The notes under the pieces: model-generated
Seen by the model: the letters and a program-made list of their open reading frames with translations, nothing else
Database searches by the model: none
Told to the model about the DNA's origin: nothing
Shown: positions 55,601-63,872 of the stretch, in pieces
How the letters are laid out: every line of letters begins with the position of its first letter
Position numbering within the stretch: position 1 is the stretch's first letter
Translations under genes and position numbers: made by a program
NCBI GenBank assembly: GCA_903915655.1
Contig: CAIWTU010000158.1
Coordinates: 16,095-80,094 of the forward strand
Length of the DNA stretch: 64,000 bases
Reading direction: 5' to 3'
Origin: an uncultured Geobacter sp.
GTDB lineage: Bacteria; Desulfobacterota; Desulfuromonadia; Geobacterales; Geobacteraceae

Positions 55601-57856
55601 CACCGGACTCCCTTCCCAGGTTCGGGCCGATGCCAGAATTTCCACCGGGTTGCCGGGTCCGGCCAGATAACTTTGCGGGCGGACCTCAAGGGCAATGAGC
55701 GACGGGACGACTTTGAAATCTGCAGCGGCGGAAACCTGGCGCGATCCGGCATCTGTGACATCGGTCTCGACCGTATAGGTCAACGGCAGCTCTGTCCCCT
55801 TTGTCATAACGGATATGGCCAGCTTCCCGTTTTCGTCGGTTATACCTTCTCCTTCACCAACGAAATCGGCATACCCCGCAGGAGACTCATTCTCCTCCTC
55901 TTCATCTCCCCTCCCCTGAAAAGAGGGATCGTCCGAAGCAAAATCGTAAAAGGGGCGCGAATATATCCGGTAGCGCACCTTGGCCCCAACCGTAGCGGCG
56001 CCGAAATAGTAGCGCGCTTGCAGTGAAAGCTGTTCCGTATCACCCGCAAGGCAGAACTTCTGTTCTGCGGCAAGCGTGACTTCGAATTCAGGTTTGCGGT
56101 ACTCAAGAACTTTAAAGCTGGTCTGCCAATTCTGCACGCCGACATCAGCTTTGAGGGTATAGCTCCCGAGTGACGCGTTGACGGGAAGCTTGAACTCCCC
56201 ATTGAAAGAGCCTGCGCGGTTTATCGCAAAATCCTGTTCAGATACCGGCTTATCGCCGCTCTCCAGCAAGGTGATATGGATCTTTTTTTGCTGTGGGAGA
56301 AGATACCCCTCACCGCTCCGCATCCGCAGGACACCCTTGAAGTAGACAAACTGCCCCGGACGGTAGGCGGGGCGTTCGGTATAGATATACCCTTTCAGCT
56401 CTCGATTTGACGCCACTTTCTCTTCCTGGTAAAGATCCAGGAATGCCAGGCTCCCCTCCTTATGGGCGATGATTTTAACCGCTTTAAGTTTTTCATTGAA
56501 CCTGGTCAACCCCTCGCTATCTGTTCCGGGAGAGAGAAAGGAGTTTATTGCGCCATTCTCGTGATATGAGATCGCCTTTACCTCTACCCCTTCCAGGGCA
56601 TGTCCATCCACCAGGTCCGCTGCATACAACAGAGTCCCGGAGGGCGATCTCTTTGCTACCAGGCCGAGTCGGGTGACAATAAAAGTTGCCCGCGCCACCG
56701 TTTTCCCGCGCGAGGCTTCCAGCAGGTATATCCCCGCTTTTGCAGGGGGTAAGCTTAACGTCGTCCTCTTGTAATGACTCATCCTTTCCCTTTTCAGACC
56801 GGTGGAAAACGACCGGATCTTGCGAAGAGCAGAGAGGGGTATTTTATCCGGCTTCTCCATATCAATGGCGCCGGCCAGAAATTGACCCCTGTCGACCGCA
56901 TAAAGCGAAATTCGCGCGTTATCAACCCAAAGAGCTCGCAGACGCATTTTTAGTGAGATGTCGGGAAGGACCACCTGTCCGGAATCTTCGAAGATAAGCT
57001 CGGCAGGCTTGAGGCTTACGTCGACCGTGATCCTGGTCAGTTCACCTTCCTTGACCTCGATACTTCTTTGCGGATCGAGAATCCGCTCGTCGAAGGAACC
57101 GAGTGTATAGAATCCTGGGGGAAGCGCGGTGAAAGTTATCTCTCCTTTTTTACTGCTCCTTTCATTCCGGTAGGCAAGATCGCTCGACAGGTAGAGATAA
57201 GCCCCGCCAATAGCTCGCTGCTTACCCTTGTCATCGGCACGCACCCTTATGCTTAGCGCCCCCCCCTTCCGTACCGTTACATTGCCGAGATTTTTCTTTT
57301 CTCCCGCAGCAACGGACAGGTTAATGGACTTCTCGATAACCCATACAGGGTGAACTACCCGTACTTCGTAGCCCCGCGAATCCACACCGTAAATCCGGAA
57401 AATGCCGTTTGCGTCGGTAACCCCTTTGAGATCCTTCCCCACCGATACACAAATCCCCGGCAGGGGACTCCCGGAGGGATCTATAACTCTCCCGCTGACC
57501 TGACCTTCCCTGTTGAGGGGGATGGCGAGTTTGAACGGCGCCTTCCCATTTATGACAAACGTCCCTTCAAACCGGGCATAACCAGGCTTTATGACTAGAT
57601 ACCGATATCGTCCCGGGTAGAGCTGCAGTTCGAATGCCCCCTTGTTACCGATCTCCACCGAAAGAGTGGAGGTCGGTTTTCCAGCCCCTTCCCTGAAGAG
57701 CTCGAGAACGGCGCCCTGAACCGGCTGATTGGTTTCAGCCGAGTAGACATTCCCGTCAAGAAGGCTTTTTTCTACTTTTGCCGTGGCAGGGGAAGAGACG
57801 AGCAGAATCAGGGTCACCATAAGTAGCGTAATTTTGAGTAAATTCATCTTCATCAT
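52670..57856 (-). CDS. alpha-2-macroglobulin family protein
   Basis: A 1728-residue envelope protein with a signal peptide (LLKITLLMVTLILLVSSPATA). Two carboxypeptidase-regulatory-like domains (about 30-110 and 130-210; GRVIDPSGSPLPGICVSVG) are followed by MG2-type segments (GYIYTERPAYRPGQFVYFKG; EFDKRSYLPGETARLILKNP). Next come the A2M region (DTAFWLPVLTTDAGGVGMTE) and a thioester site GCLEQ (about residue 1245) in YGCLEQTLSRFMPAVYL. Bacterial A2M proteins trap proteases by thioester chemistry. Here there is no signal for lipid attachment and no PbpC neighbour, the usual partner. It is the last gene of a four-gene operon. Confidence 0.9.
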   Translation of the reverse strand: MMKMNLLKITLLMVTLILLVSSPATAKVEKSLLDGNVYSAETNQPVQGAVLELFREGAGKPTSTLSVEIGNKGAFELQLYPGRYRYLVIKPGYARFEGTFVINGKAPFKLAIPLNREGQVSGRVIDPSGSPLPGICVSVGKDLKGVTDANGIFRIYGVDSRGYEVRVVHPVWVIEKSINLSVAAGEKKNLGNVTVRKGGALSIRVRADDKGKQRAIGGAYLYLSSDLAYRNERSSKKGEITFTALPPGFYTLGSFDERILDPQRSIEVKEGELTRITVDVSLKPAELIFEDSGQVVLPDISLKMRLRALWVDNARISLYAVDRGQFLAGAIDMEKPDKIPLSALRKIRSFSTGLKRERMSHYKRTTLSLPPAKAGIYLLEASRGKTVARATFIVTRLGLVAKRSPSGTLLYAADLVDGHALEGVEVKAISYHENGAINSFLSPGTDSEGLTRFNEKLKAVKIIAHKEGSLAFLDLYQEEKVASNRELKGYIYTERPAYRPGQFVYFKGVLRMRSGEGYLLPQQKKIHITLLESGDKPVSEQDFAINRAGSFNGEFKLPVNASLGSYTLKADVGVQNWQTSFKVLEYRKPEFEVTLAAEQKFCLAGDTEQLSLQARYYFGAATVGAKVRYRIYSRPFYDFASDDPSFQGRGDEEEENESPAGYADFVGEGEGITDENGKLAISVMTKGTELPLTYTVETDVTDAGSRQVSAAADFKVVPSLIALEVRPQSYLAGPGNPVEILASARTWEGSPVPTALSVTVEEQRSDKKSNTVSFMKRESREIATDATGKVRFSYTFPHPGYWRIGIKANDAKGRKAAGEGWVWVWRDGQPWDSSYRELEMEFDKRSYLPGETARLILKNPAPDANLLLTLEGRDLYQNRMVKPGSAVVVLEIPVLQEYAPYIFVSAAMIQKGRFHTRTRRLKVDYHPNRLDVTIKPDKAVYAPGETVRLSLKVAGSEAKRGTAELSLAVVDEAIYAVTPEKREDIYRAFRGTREHLVTTLHSFPRVYLGGGAKDEVVAGLAEDDLKRIRVRKVFKDTAFWLPVLTTDAGGVGMTEFVLPDNLTTWRATAVGHNGASDFGFGKAKFIARLDLMARLEAPRFFIQGDELKIPGMVNNMTAGERDVTGRFEVEGLTMAGDGLFSGKVAAGGSLRRDISVRAALPGLSLIRMRATGGGTGDSMELQIPVLPRALKRTTEGNIVLRGESGETVIDFPDTAFTEGAKLSLSLAPNLSASLDQGLRELLDFPYGCLEQTLSRFMPAVYLRHLSGSGRWSLEKDIRERLPLVLEEGLKRLYDFQHEDGGWGWWKEDSSDPYLTAYALYGLTLVRKTGLPVREDLLLKGREALRELMKNSPVETLPFAYRSLTLAGKTDTSVEKKIEAAWRQLQPSARIFYVDALLNGGNRERAQKLLFELKKEVKREGSAAFLKDEDAVSWWYSWRWGGSSVETSAMLLDTVLRLDPSDPLAPALAEFLVHKRSGRWWNTTRGTALVVKALADYAAATGELTASYSARLLLNGREIGTLAIENGKIVKGESTLEIPARDLKRGGNRLQLVKSAPLGMLYLAAELDYLVPPEEALQSVGLEIERKLYRVKPRRIGNDWRMEYLPLHPGENLAPGDEIEVRLVVDNRDEMNFIIIEDRLPAGFEVRETKKDSRFASSPDYGEWYVHSERHDERMAFFLDRLPAGRHEFRYVIYPELEGKALALPASIWPMYLPSLRSESKPWLVNVIR

Positions 57857-57912
57857 CCCCCTCCTGGAATACTTTTATCCAAATGTCAATAGAGACCGCT
57901 CCGGACAGCCCG

Positions 57913-58689
57913 TCATGAACCGTCACTTAAGTTTCTGCTGGAAATGGCATATGCCCGGAACTTGAAAACCCTTAGCTGCGCCGGATCTTTTTCACCCAAC
58001 CTTCGCACAGCATCCCTGAACGCCCAGGCCGCCGTCTTCGCCTCACCCGGGACTATTGCCACCCCTTCACGGTCGTTCTCGACAAGCATACCCTCTCTGA
58101 TCGGATCAACATCGGCATAGCTTGCCACAGCCTCCGGTTCTCCGGGGAAGGTAATCTGGACATCGGCTCTCATTGCCGTTTCCCGGTCTATCAACATCGC
58201 ACGGGGATCACGGAGCAGAGCCAGCTTGACTGTATCCTCAATTTCGGCGACAAGGTCACTCTTCCTTGGAGAGAATCCCCCGTAACAGGCAATTACCTTT
58301 CTCCCAGAATAGAAGGTCACAAAGCAGGCTCGCTGGATCTGTCGCGCTAATTCGGGTGGGGCAACCCCCTTCCCCATTCCGAGTCGCGCCAGAAAGTATT
58401 CCTTGGCATAACGGAGCAGCTCCTGCCTCAACCCTGGATCGATCCGCATCGCCGCAAGAGGGAGCTCCACCTCGCCTTGCATACGGCCATCCGGTTCCAC
58501 TCGACCTGCACCCCGGACCGGAGACGTTTCAGCCGCTACCCCGACTCCTATCTCCCCTTCAGTCCGGTTCCGCTCGATCGGCCCACCGGCAAACGGACCA
58601 CTATTCTCTCCAGGAGTGCAGATCATCGCCAGAGTCACGGCAATCAGCAGAATAATCCGCAAAAAAAGAGGGATTCCGTCGGGCTTCAC
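57913..58689 (-). CDS. exported AMMECR1-like domain protein
   Basis: A 258-residue protein: an N-terminal hydrophobic segment (LFLRIILLIAVTLAMIC), a variable linker (about 30-75), then an AMMECR1-like domain (about 80-250: ACFVTFYSGRKVIACYGGFS, LVAEIEDTVKLALLRDPRA, REGMLVENDREGVAIVPG, WAFRDAVRRLGE). In typical AMMECR1 the second motif reads LRGCIGT; here it is IACYGGF. Cytoplasmic family members occur in the AmmeMemoRadiSam set; a version with a signal/anchor is unusual. Overlaps the VanW gene by 4 bases (ATGA). Confidence 0.72.
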   Translation of the reverse strand: MKPDGIPLFLRIILLIAVTLAMICTPGENSGPFAGGPIERNRTEGEIGVGVAAETSPVRGAGRVEPDGRMQGEVELPLAAMRIDPGLRQELLRYAKEYFLARLGMGKGVAPPELARQIQRACFVTFYSGRKVIACYGGFSPRKSDLVAEIEDTVKLALLRDPRAMLIDRETAMRADVQITFPGEPEAVASYADVDPIREGMLVENDREGVAIVPGEAKTAAWAFRDAVRRLGEKDPAQLRVFKFRAYAISSRNLSDGS

Positions 58690-59567
58690 AATTCATCTCC
58701 TGCAACGATTCTGGAGGGGGGGGGGTAAATGTCCTCGGATAGAACCTTCTCCGTGACCAGATCTCCCTTCCGTATCGAACGTCTAGTAACGACAGCGACC
58801 CCTTTCCCTCCCCGCTGCAGCCGGAGCCGATCGCGACCTGCCGATTTTATTATCGCCGTTGCCGGCTCAAGCGTAATGCTCTCCGTATGAAGCTGCACCT
58901 GAAAGTTTTTCTCTTCCACCGACCAGATGCCTGCCGTGAGCCTTCCCCGCTGAGAGACTATCCTAAGCATAACGGGGAGCTGATGTGGATTGCGCAGTTT
59001 AAGGTCCTTGCGCCAGCCGGCAATGGTGGCATCCCTCCCGGGAGGGACGTAAGTCACCCGACGGGAATGGGGATGACGTTCGACCACTTCAAGACCGGCA
59101 TAAAGTGCGGCATTGTAGATTGTTGTAGCCAGCTGGCAGATGCCGCCTCCCGGGACATCCTGAAGGTCGCCCCGTTCTGTTATCATCGGAGCGCGGAGAT
59201 ACCCTCTGCCGGTCTCCCGCCCACCCACCAGTTCATTAAAACTGAAGATGCCGCCGGGAGCGATAATTGTTCCGTTCAGGTCATTGGCTGCACGTCCCGC
59301 ATTGTGCAGCTGTTCGGCGGAACGACCGGTAACCGGAGTGGAAAACCCTCCCCAGAGGCGGTCATATAACAGACCAGAGCCCGCAGCGTCCGGAGTCCCG
59401 AAGAGGAGGAGGGTGATGAATACCGTTATAAAGAATTCAAGAAATTTCACGGAACTCCCGAAGGTGACGGATCCGAAACGGCTCAATCGTTTTTCGGTCG
59501 GTTGGTTATCAGTTTCCAAAAAGTAAACCGATGGTTTCTGATCCGGCGTCTCCGGATGAGAAAGCAT
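58686..59567 (-). CDS. VanW family protein
   Basis: A 293-residue protein with one hydrophobic segment near residue 45 (FLEFFITVFITLLLFG) and the VanW domain: IIAPGGIFSFNELVGGRETG, ITERGDLQDVPGGGICQLAT, TIYNAALYAGLEVVERHPHS and VPPGRDATIAG. VanW occurs in vancomycin clusters but is widespread as an envelope protein of unknown biochemistry. A C-terminal SAF-like end (RKGDLVTEKVLSEDIYPP) is present. The ATG directly abuts the TAG stop of the upstream gene, so translation is probably coupled. Confidence 0.85.
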   Translation of the reverse strand: MLSHPETPDQKPSVYFLETDNQPTEKRLSRFGSVTFGSSVKFLEFFITVFITLLLFGTPDAAGSGLLYDRLWGGFSTPVTGRSAEQLHNAGRAANDLNGTIIAPGGIFSFNELVGGRETGRGYLRAPMITERGDLQDVPGGGICQLATTIYNAALYAGLEVVERHPHSRRVTYVPPGRDATIAGWRKDLKLRNPHQLPVMLRIVSQRGRLTAGIWSVEEKNFQVQLHTESITLEPATAIIKSAGRDRLRLQRGGKGVAVVTRRSIRKGDLVTEKVLSEDIYPPPSRIVAGDEL

Positions 59568-60719
59568 CTACTTTGCCGGCGTCAACTGCTCCCAGTGCTG
59601 ATTGGATTCTATGTTCGGGTTGTAGCCGGGACTTTCGGTGACGATGTATTCCCCCAGGTTATTGGCCCAGGCATTGCCATATCCGGCAGGGAGTTCCACT
59701 TCTTTGCCGGCGCGGGGGTCGTTATACCTTTCCACTCCCCGAATATGGTCGCTGAAGTTCTGGACGATCTTGTCATTCGCCTGTTGACGCTGTTCCCATC
59801 CCCGTTGCTGATCTTCCCGCATCTGGCTCCCCGCTTGGGAGATCATCTGTCCCATCCGGCCAACCGACTTTATACCCTTGATATAGCTCTGCGCCAGTTG
59901 CTCCCTGACGTTGACCACCTTGGCAAACCAACGAGGGTTAACTTTCAGAGAGTAGATCATCGTCTGAAAAGTCCTCGAACGGGAATCGAGTTTTCCCTTT
60001 TCATCCCTGAAGGAAAAAGCATAATCGATGTACCAGTAGTCGATGAAATAGCCGCTGCTGTATCCGGAACCGGGGAGTTGTGTGACGAATTGACTGACGG
60101 CAGCGTAAAATTCCTCCTCCATCTGCCCCCCTCTTTCAGCATAAACTATCCTCATTTTCCCGGCTTCCGCCGAGGCTTTAACCCCCCGTTCAGGGAGACC
60201 AATGGCCAATGCCGCCAACTCGGGGACCTCCTTCTCCTTGACGACCGTCATCCCGCGCATGCTCCTCTTCGCACCGGGGATGATAAAGTCGGAAAAGGCG
60301 TTACGGAGGCCAACGGGTCTGGCTACCTGTGTGCCGAAACGGAAGGTGCCGGGAGGATTGGTGGCAAGGAAGAGACGGTTGTTGGTCCAGAAGTAGGACT
60401 GGGTGGGAAAGAAGTTGAGTTCCTCCGAACCACGGGGGTTAAAAAAACGGAAACGGGACTGGGCAGGGAGGGCGGGGTTTGGCGACCAGGCAACGGATCC
60501 TTCGACTCGCCATCCTTTCGGGACAAGGAGGTGAAAAACCTCCATATTGGTCATCGGGTCGACATATCTGTAGGTAACGAAGGTCTCGGTTTTAGCCGCA
60601 GGCCGGCCTTTCGCGACGTTTGCCGCCCACGAGCTTCTGGAAGGGATCGATGAAGAGATGATTAAAAAAAAGAGTATTGCGGAGAAAGGGATTTTGTTGT
60701 TAATAAGGAAAATTGTCAT
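59568..60719 (-). CDS. secreted protein of unknown function
   Basis: A 383-residue protein with signal peptide (IPFSAILFFLIISSSIPSRS) and a mature part starting around TFVTYRYVDPMTNMEVFHLL. The C-terminal region is Gln/Arg-rich and helical (GRMGQMISQAGSQMREDQQR). It ends in a beta-type block (YNDPRAGKEVELPAGYGNAW). I do not recognise the family. First gene of the operon with VanW, AMMECR1-like and A2M genes; GGGAGG precedes the ATG. Confidence 0.7.
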   Translation of the reverse strand: MTIFLINNKIPFSAILFFLIISSSIPSRSSWAANVAKGRPAAKTETFVTYRYVDPMTNMEVFHLLVPKGWRVEGSVAWSPNPALPAQSRFRFFNPRGSEELNFFPTQSYFWTNNRLFLATNPPGTFRFGTQVARPVGLRNAFSDFIIPGAKRSMRGMTVVKEKEVPELAALAIGLPERGVKASAEAGKMRIVYAERGGQMEEEFYAAVSQFVTQLPGSGYSSGYFIDYWYIDYAFSFRDEKGKLDSRSRTFQTMIYSLKVNPRWFAKVVNVREQLAQSYIKGIKSVGRMGQMISQAGSQMREDQQRGWEQRQQANDKIVQNFSDHIRGVERYNDPRAGKEVELPAGYGNAWANNLGEYIVTESPGYNPNIESNQHWEQLTPAK

Positions 60720-60757
60720 AACAGAGAACCTCCCATGCAGTCGTAGATAGCCGTAGA

Positions 60758-60766
60758 ATTATAACA
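60758..60766 (-). promoter_or_regulatory. extended -10 promoter of the A2M operon
   Basis: Minus-strand TGTTATAAT is a perfect extended -10 (TGnTATAAT) 39 bases upstream of the operon's first ATG. No good -35 hexamer is visible, consistent with an extended -10 type promoter. Confidence 0.5.
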
Positions 60767-60851
60767 TGATTTCAGTTCATCATCTTCTTCGACCCCACTT
60801 TCTCTTTTTTCTATTCCATCCTCTGGCACGGCTGGCGCCGAATGCCGAAAT

Positions 60852-61793
60852 TCAGCGATCCCTCAACAGGTCTGAAAAAAAACGGTGCCAGTTTCCCCCC
60901 ATAATCTCTTTTACTGCGGTCTCCGGATATCCAGCGCAGTCAAGCAATCCGGCAAGCGCCGGCAATCTGGAATGATCCTCAAACCCCTCACAGACGGTGT
61001 CGTAACCACCGAAATCCGAGCCGATACCGACCCCGGATGGACCGTATTTCTGCACGAGGGTGTCGATTTGGCGAAAGAGATGGTAGATGCCGGCCTTGCC
61101 GTCAGGAGAGAGCATCCCGGGGTAAGCGGCTATCCCGACGATCCCACCCCGTGAGAGAATGATCCGGACCTGTTCGTCCGAGAGGTTGCGGGGTATATCG
61201 CAGAGAGACCGGAGACCGGTATGGGTGGAGAGTATCGGGCCGGAAAAGAGGTCGACGACTTCGCAGAAGCACGGATCGGAGAGGTGGGCCGTATCGATGG
61301 CGAACCCGAGACGATCCAGTTCCCTGACCAGATTTCGTCCAGCGAGGGTAAGCCCTTCAGGGTCCGCGACAGAATTGCCGTCTCCGATACGGTTCTTCCC
61401 CGCATGGGTCAACCCGACCATCCGGAACCCCCTCCGTTTGAGCTCCTCCGGCGGAAACTCCAGGAGGGGGTCGGCGTTTTCAAGGAGAAGCAGCGCCCCC
61501 GGCTCTCCTGATCCGTGATAACAGGTTCCAAGCTCTTCCAGATTACGGATGATCTCAGGTTTCTCCAGGTACCGGTCGGCGTAGTCCAGAAGATAACGGA
61601 GATTGTCCGCGGCCGTTGCCGGACCGTTACATCCGTCCTGGCAGTAAACGGCGGAGACGATCAGACGGACCCCTCCTTCGGCCAGCTTCGGCAGAGTGAC
61701 CCAGGCATCGGGTATATCCTGCAGCGGTCTTCCCGGATGGTGACGTATCAGATCGTAAAGAAGGTCCAGATGGCTGTCGATGGATGCGTGCAT
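60852..61793 (-). CDS. membrane dipeptidase (peptidase M19)
   Basis: A 313-residue metallopeptidase of the renal-dipeptidase family. Metal motifs are IDSHLDLLYDL (HxD), LLLLENADPL (Glu), FAIDTAHLSD (His), ILSTHTGLRSL (His) and VGIGSDFGGYD (Asp). No signal peptide, so probably cytoplasmic, acting on dipeptides including D-residue ones. AGGGGA precedes the ATG. The gene starts 18 bases after the transporter gene, so the two are likely an operon for peptide or amino acid use. Confidence 0.87.
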   Translation of the reverse strand: MHASIDSHLDLLYDLIRHHPGRPLQDIPDAWVTLPKLAEGGVRLIVSAVYCQDGCNGPATAADNLRYLLDYADRYLEKPEIIRNLEELGTCYHGSGEPGALLLLENADPLLEFPPEELKRRGFRMVGLTHAGKNRIGDGNSVADPEGLTLAGRNLVRELDRLGFAIDTAHLSDPCFCEVVDLFSGPILSTHTGLRSLCDIPRNLSDEQVRIILSRGGIVGIAAYPGMLSPDGKAGIYHLFRQIDTLVQKYGPSGVGIGSDFGGYDTVCEGFEDHSRLPALAGLLDCAGYPETAVKEIMGGNWHRFFSDLLRDR

Positions 61794-61811
61794 AACAGAT
61801 TTCCCCTGGTC

Positions 61812-63122
61812 TCAGGCAAAGGTAAGACTGAAGATCGTCAGAAAGGTGAGTTGGCAGGTGGCGACTATCCAGCCGTTCCGCAACATCGATTTCATATCGT
61901 CTGATTCGGCAAAGCCGAGAGAACTGACCATGTTTGCCCCGGGAAATACGAAATTGTGCACCCTGGTCGCCACAACCAGCGCCAGCGACCAGGCAAGCAT
62001 CGAGACGGAGTAACCGGTGAGGAGGGGGCTGAACATCTCATGCAGGAGCTTGAGGGTAGCCACCGTGGCGCCACTGATGCCGAAGGCGCCGAGAAAGCCG
62101 CCGGTTATGACAATCATCGATTTGCCGCCAACTTCCATCAGAGGCTTGAGCAGTGTAGTCAGAGCCGCAAACCCGCCCGCTTTTTCCACAAAGATAATAA
62201 AGGGGTTCAACAACAGGAAGAGGAGAAAGAGACCTACATTCCCAGCCATCCCCCTGATGACGAGTTTCAGGATCTCACCCGGTTTCAGCCCACCCATTAA
62301 ACCGGTGACGAAGGATAGCCCAAGCATGATTATAATCACAAATGATGTGGGCGCCTTGACGGTTATGCCATATACAACTGCCGCCAGAAAGGTGCAGAGA
62401 AAGGCTGCGGTGGCGCGGCGACTGCGGGGATTGGGCTCGAAGCGGTTCAACTGGTATTGGTTTTCATAGGGGGTGATCTCCCTGGTACTCCTTTGAATAC
62501 GCTGGATGACGAACCAGGTAACGAGTAGGGTGATTATGGCAACCGGGCCGGAAACATAGAGGAGCATTTCACCGTAACTGATCTTGGTCAGACCGAGCAG
62601 GGTAATGACAGGCGGAGAAAACGGACCGAGAATCAGGGCCTCTTCGCCTACCGCCTGAAAAATAACCCCCACCGTGCTTCGGGAAAGACCGACGGCAGCC
62701 GCGACCGGCAGCACGATCGGCGCAATGATGGCGTTTCCTCCCGCCATTGTGCCGAGCAGACCGACAATAATCAGGCAGGCAAGCATAATACCGAGCATGG
62801 CTTTCTTTTCCGTATCAACGCCGATGGTATGAATGATACGGTAGACGATAGTATGCGACACTTTGGTCGCATTGAGCACCTCGCCCAGTCCGCGCCCCAG
62901 CATGATTATCAGCCCGACCAGAGCGAGAAAGGAGCCCATGCTGTCGGCCAGCGCCGCACCGAAGGAAAGAATGGTCTGGTGACTGAGGAGAGCGCCGACC
63001 AGAACAGAGATAACCGTTGCAGGGAGGATATCCACACCCCGAAAAACCAGCACGATATAAATTACCAGGGGCGATAGACCCAGAAGTCCCAACCAGAGTG
63101 GAGGATTAATAGCTATGGCCAT
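61812..63122 (-). CDS. ion-transporter superfamily permease (GntP/antiporter-like)
   Basis: A 436-residue inner-membrane protein with about 11-12 hydrophobic segments. GTMAGGNAIIAPIVLPVAAA and ISGATVATLKLLHEMFSP look like the paired re-entrant substrate motifs of the IT superfamily (GntP, DcuC, NhaC groups). The substrate is not readable. Cotranscription with a dipeptidase suggests a peptide, amino acid or organic anion. GAGGTTTCG precedes the ATG, and the conserved promoter-leader module lies about 185-235 bases upstream. Confidence 0.7.
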   Translation of the reverse strand: MAIAINPPLWLGLLGLSPLVIYIVLVFRGVDILPATVISVLVGALLSHQTILSFGAALADSMGSFLALVGLIIMLGRGLGEVLNATKVSHTIVYRIIHTIGVDTEKKAMLGIMLACLIIVGLLGTMAGGNAIIAPIVLPVAAAVGLSRSTVGVIFQAVGEEALILGPFSPPVITLLGLTKISYGEMLLYVSGPVAIITLLVTWFVIQRIQRSTREITPYENQYQLNRFEPNPRSRRATAAFLCTFLAAVVYGITVKAPTSFVIIIMLGLSFVTGLMGGLKPGEILKLVIRGMAGNVGLFLLFLLLNPFIIFVEKAGGFAALTTLLKPLMEVGGKSMIVITGGFLGAFGISGATVATLKLLHEMFSPLLTGYSVSMLAWSLALVVATRVHNFVFPGANMVSSLGFAESDDMKSMLRNGWIVATCQLTFLTIFSLTFA

Positions 63123-63305
63123 GTCGAAACCTCACCGATAAAAAGGATCTCTTCGCGCACCTCCGTTCTCGATCGGGAATCATCGTTCACGGGGAAAAAT
63201 TGGGATGCAGAAGGGGGCGATAGCGGGTCGGATGATTCATCTCCCGGATACCAGGGCCTGCTCCGACTCGATCCCGGAGCTCCCAGTACCAAGGATTTCA
63301 GGTAA

Positions 63306-63358
63306 GGAATTTGCTTTTACGCGGCTGCGACTATACCACCCTGATCAAGCCAGCGTCA
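63306..63358 (-). promoter_or_regulatory. conserved promoter-leader module, copy C
   Basis: Minus strand, toward the permease gene: -35 TTGACG, spacer with TTGATCAGGG, extended -10 TGGTATAGT (18-base spacer), CGCAGCCGCG, then TAAAAGCAAATTCCTT. The best promoter match of the four copies. Confidence 0.65.
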
Positions 63359-63653
63359 ATTCAATTTGATATCCCTGAATGCCGTGGGGGCGACCCCAAC
63401 GGCTCGCCCGATTGTTGTCGATACGGATAAACCAGGGAGGCCACCGTAAACTGGGAAGTGTCGCTAGTTTACTTCATATTGACGCATGTGATAATATATT
63501 AATGTTGACTAATGACATATAACTAACAGCATGCAAAACTATTTTATATTCAATAATATTTAGCTGGCCTTTGATCATAATTTAGTTTATGCATATTTTA
63601 TTGTAGAGCGACATAAACCAGGTCTTGACACAAATTTACAACAAAAAATTTAA
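63359..63653. other. AT-rich intergenic segment
   Basis: About 300 bases with a sharp drop in GC toward the right end of the window. Only candidate -10-like TATAAT sequences near 63665 and a TTGACA near 63624 are seen (spacing too long). No gene recognised. Confidence 0.4.
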
Positions 63654-63872
63654 TTGAATCAGGATATAATATATTTTGGAAGATGCGCGGCACATATTAT
63701 TCTTATGATTTCACATGGATCAGATTTTATACAGGAACCTATTGATGTAGTATATACATGGGTAGAAAGTATTGCACCAGAATTACTTGCCGTTTTGGGG
63801 CGTTACCAGCAAGGACTTACTGAAGATGATAGTGCAGGCAGTCGTCGATTTCGAGATAACGGGAGGGTGTAA
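63654..63872 (+). pseudogene. N-terminal fragment of a Stealth-family capsule phosphotransferase, cut by IS256-type element
   Basis: The frame encodes PIDVVYTWVESIAPE and then GLTEDDSAGSRRFRDNG, which match Stealth conserved region 1 (IDVVYTWVDGSDPxW ... RFRDNGEL). These enzymes transfer hexose-1-phosphate in capsule synthesis. The match ends at RFRDNG and the frame stops two codons later inside the left end of the IS element. The start is unclear: TTG 63654, or ATG 63705 without a ribosome site. Confidence 0.65.
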
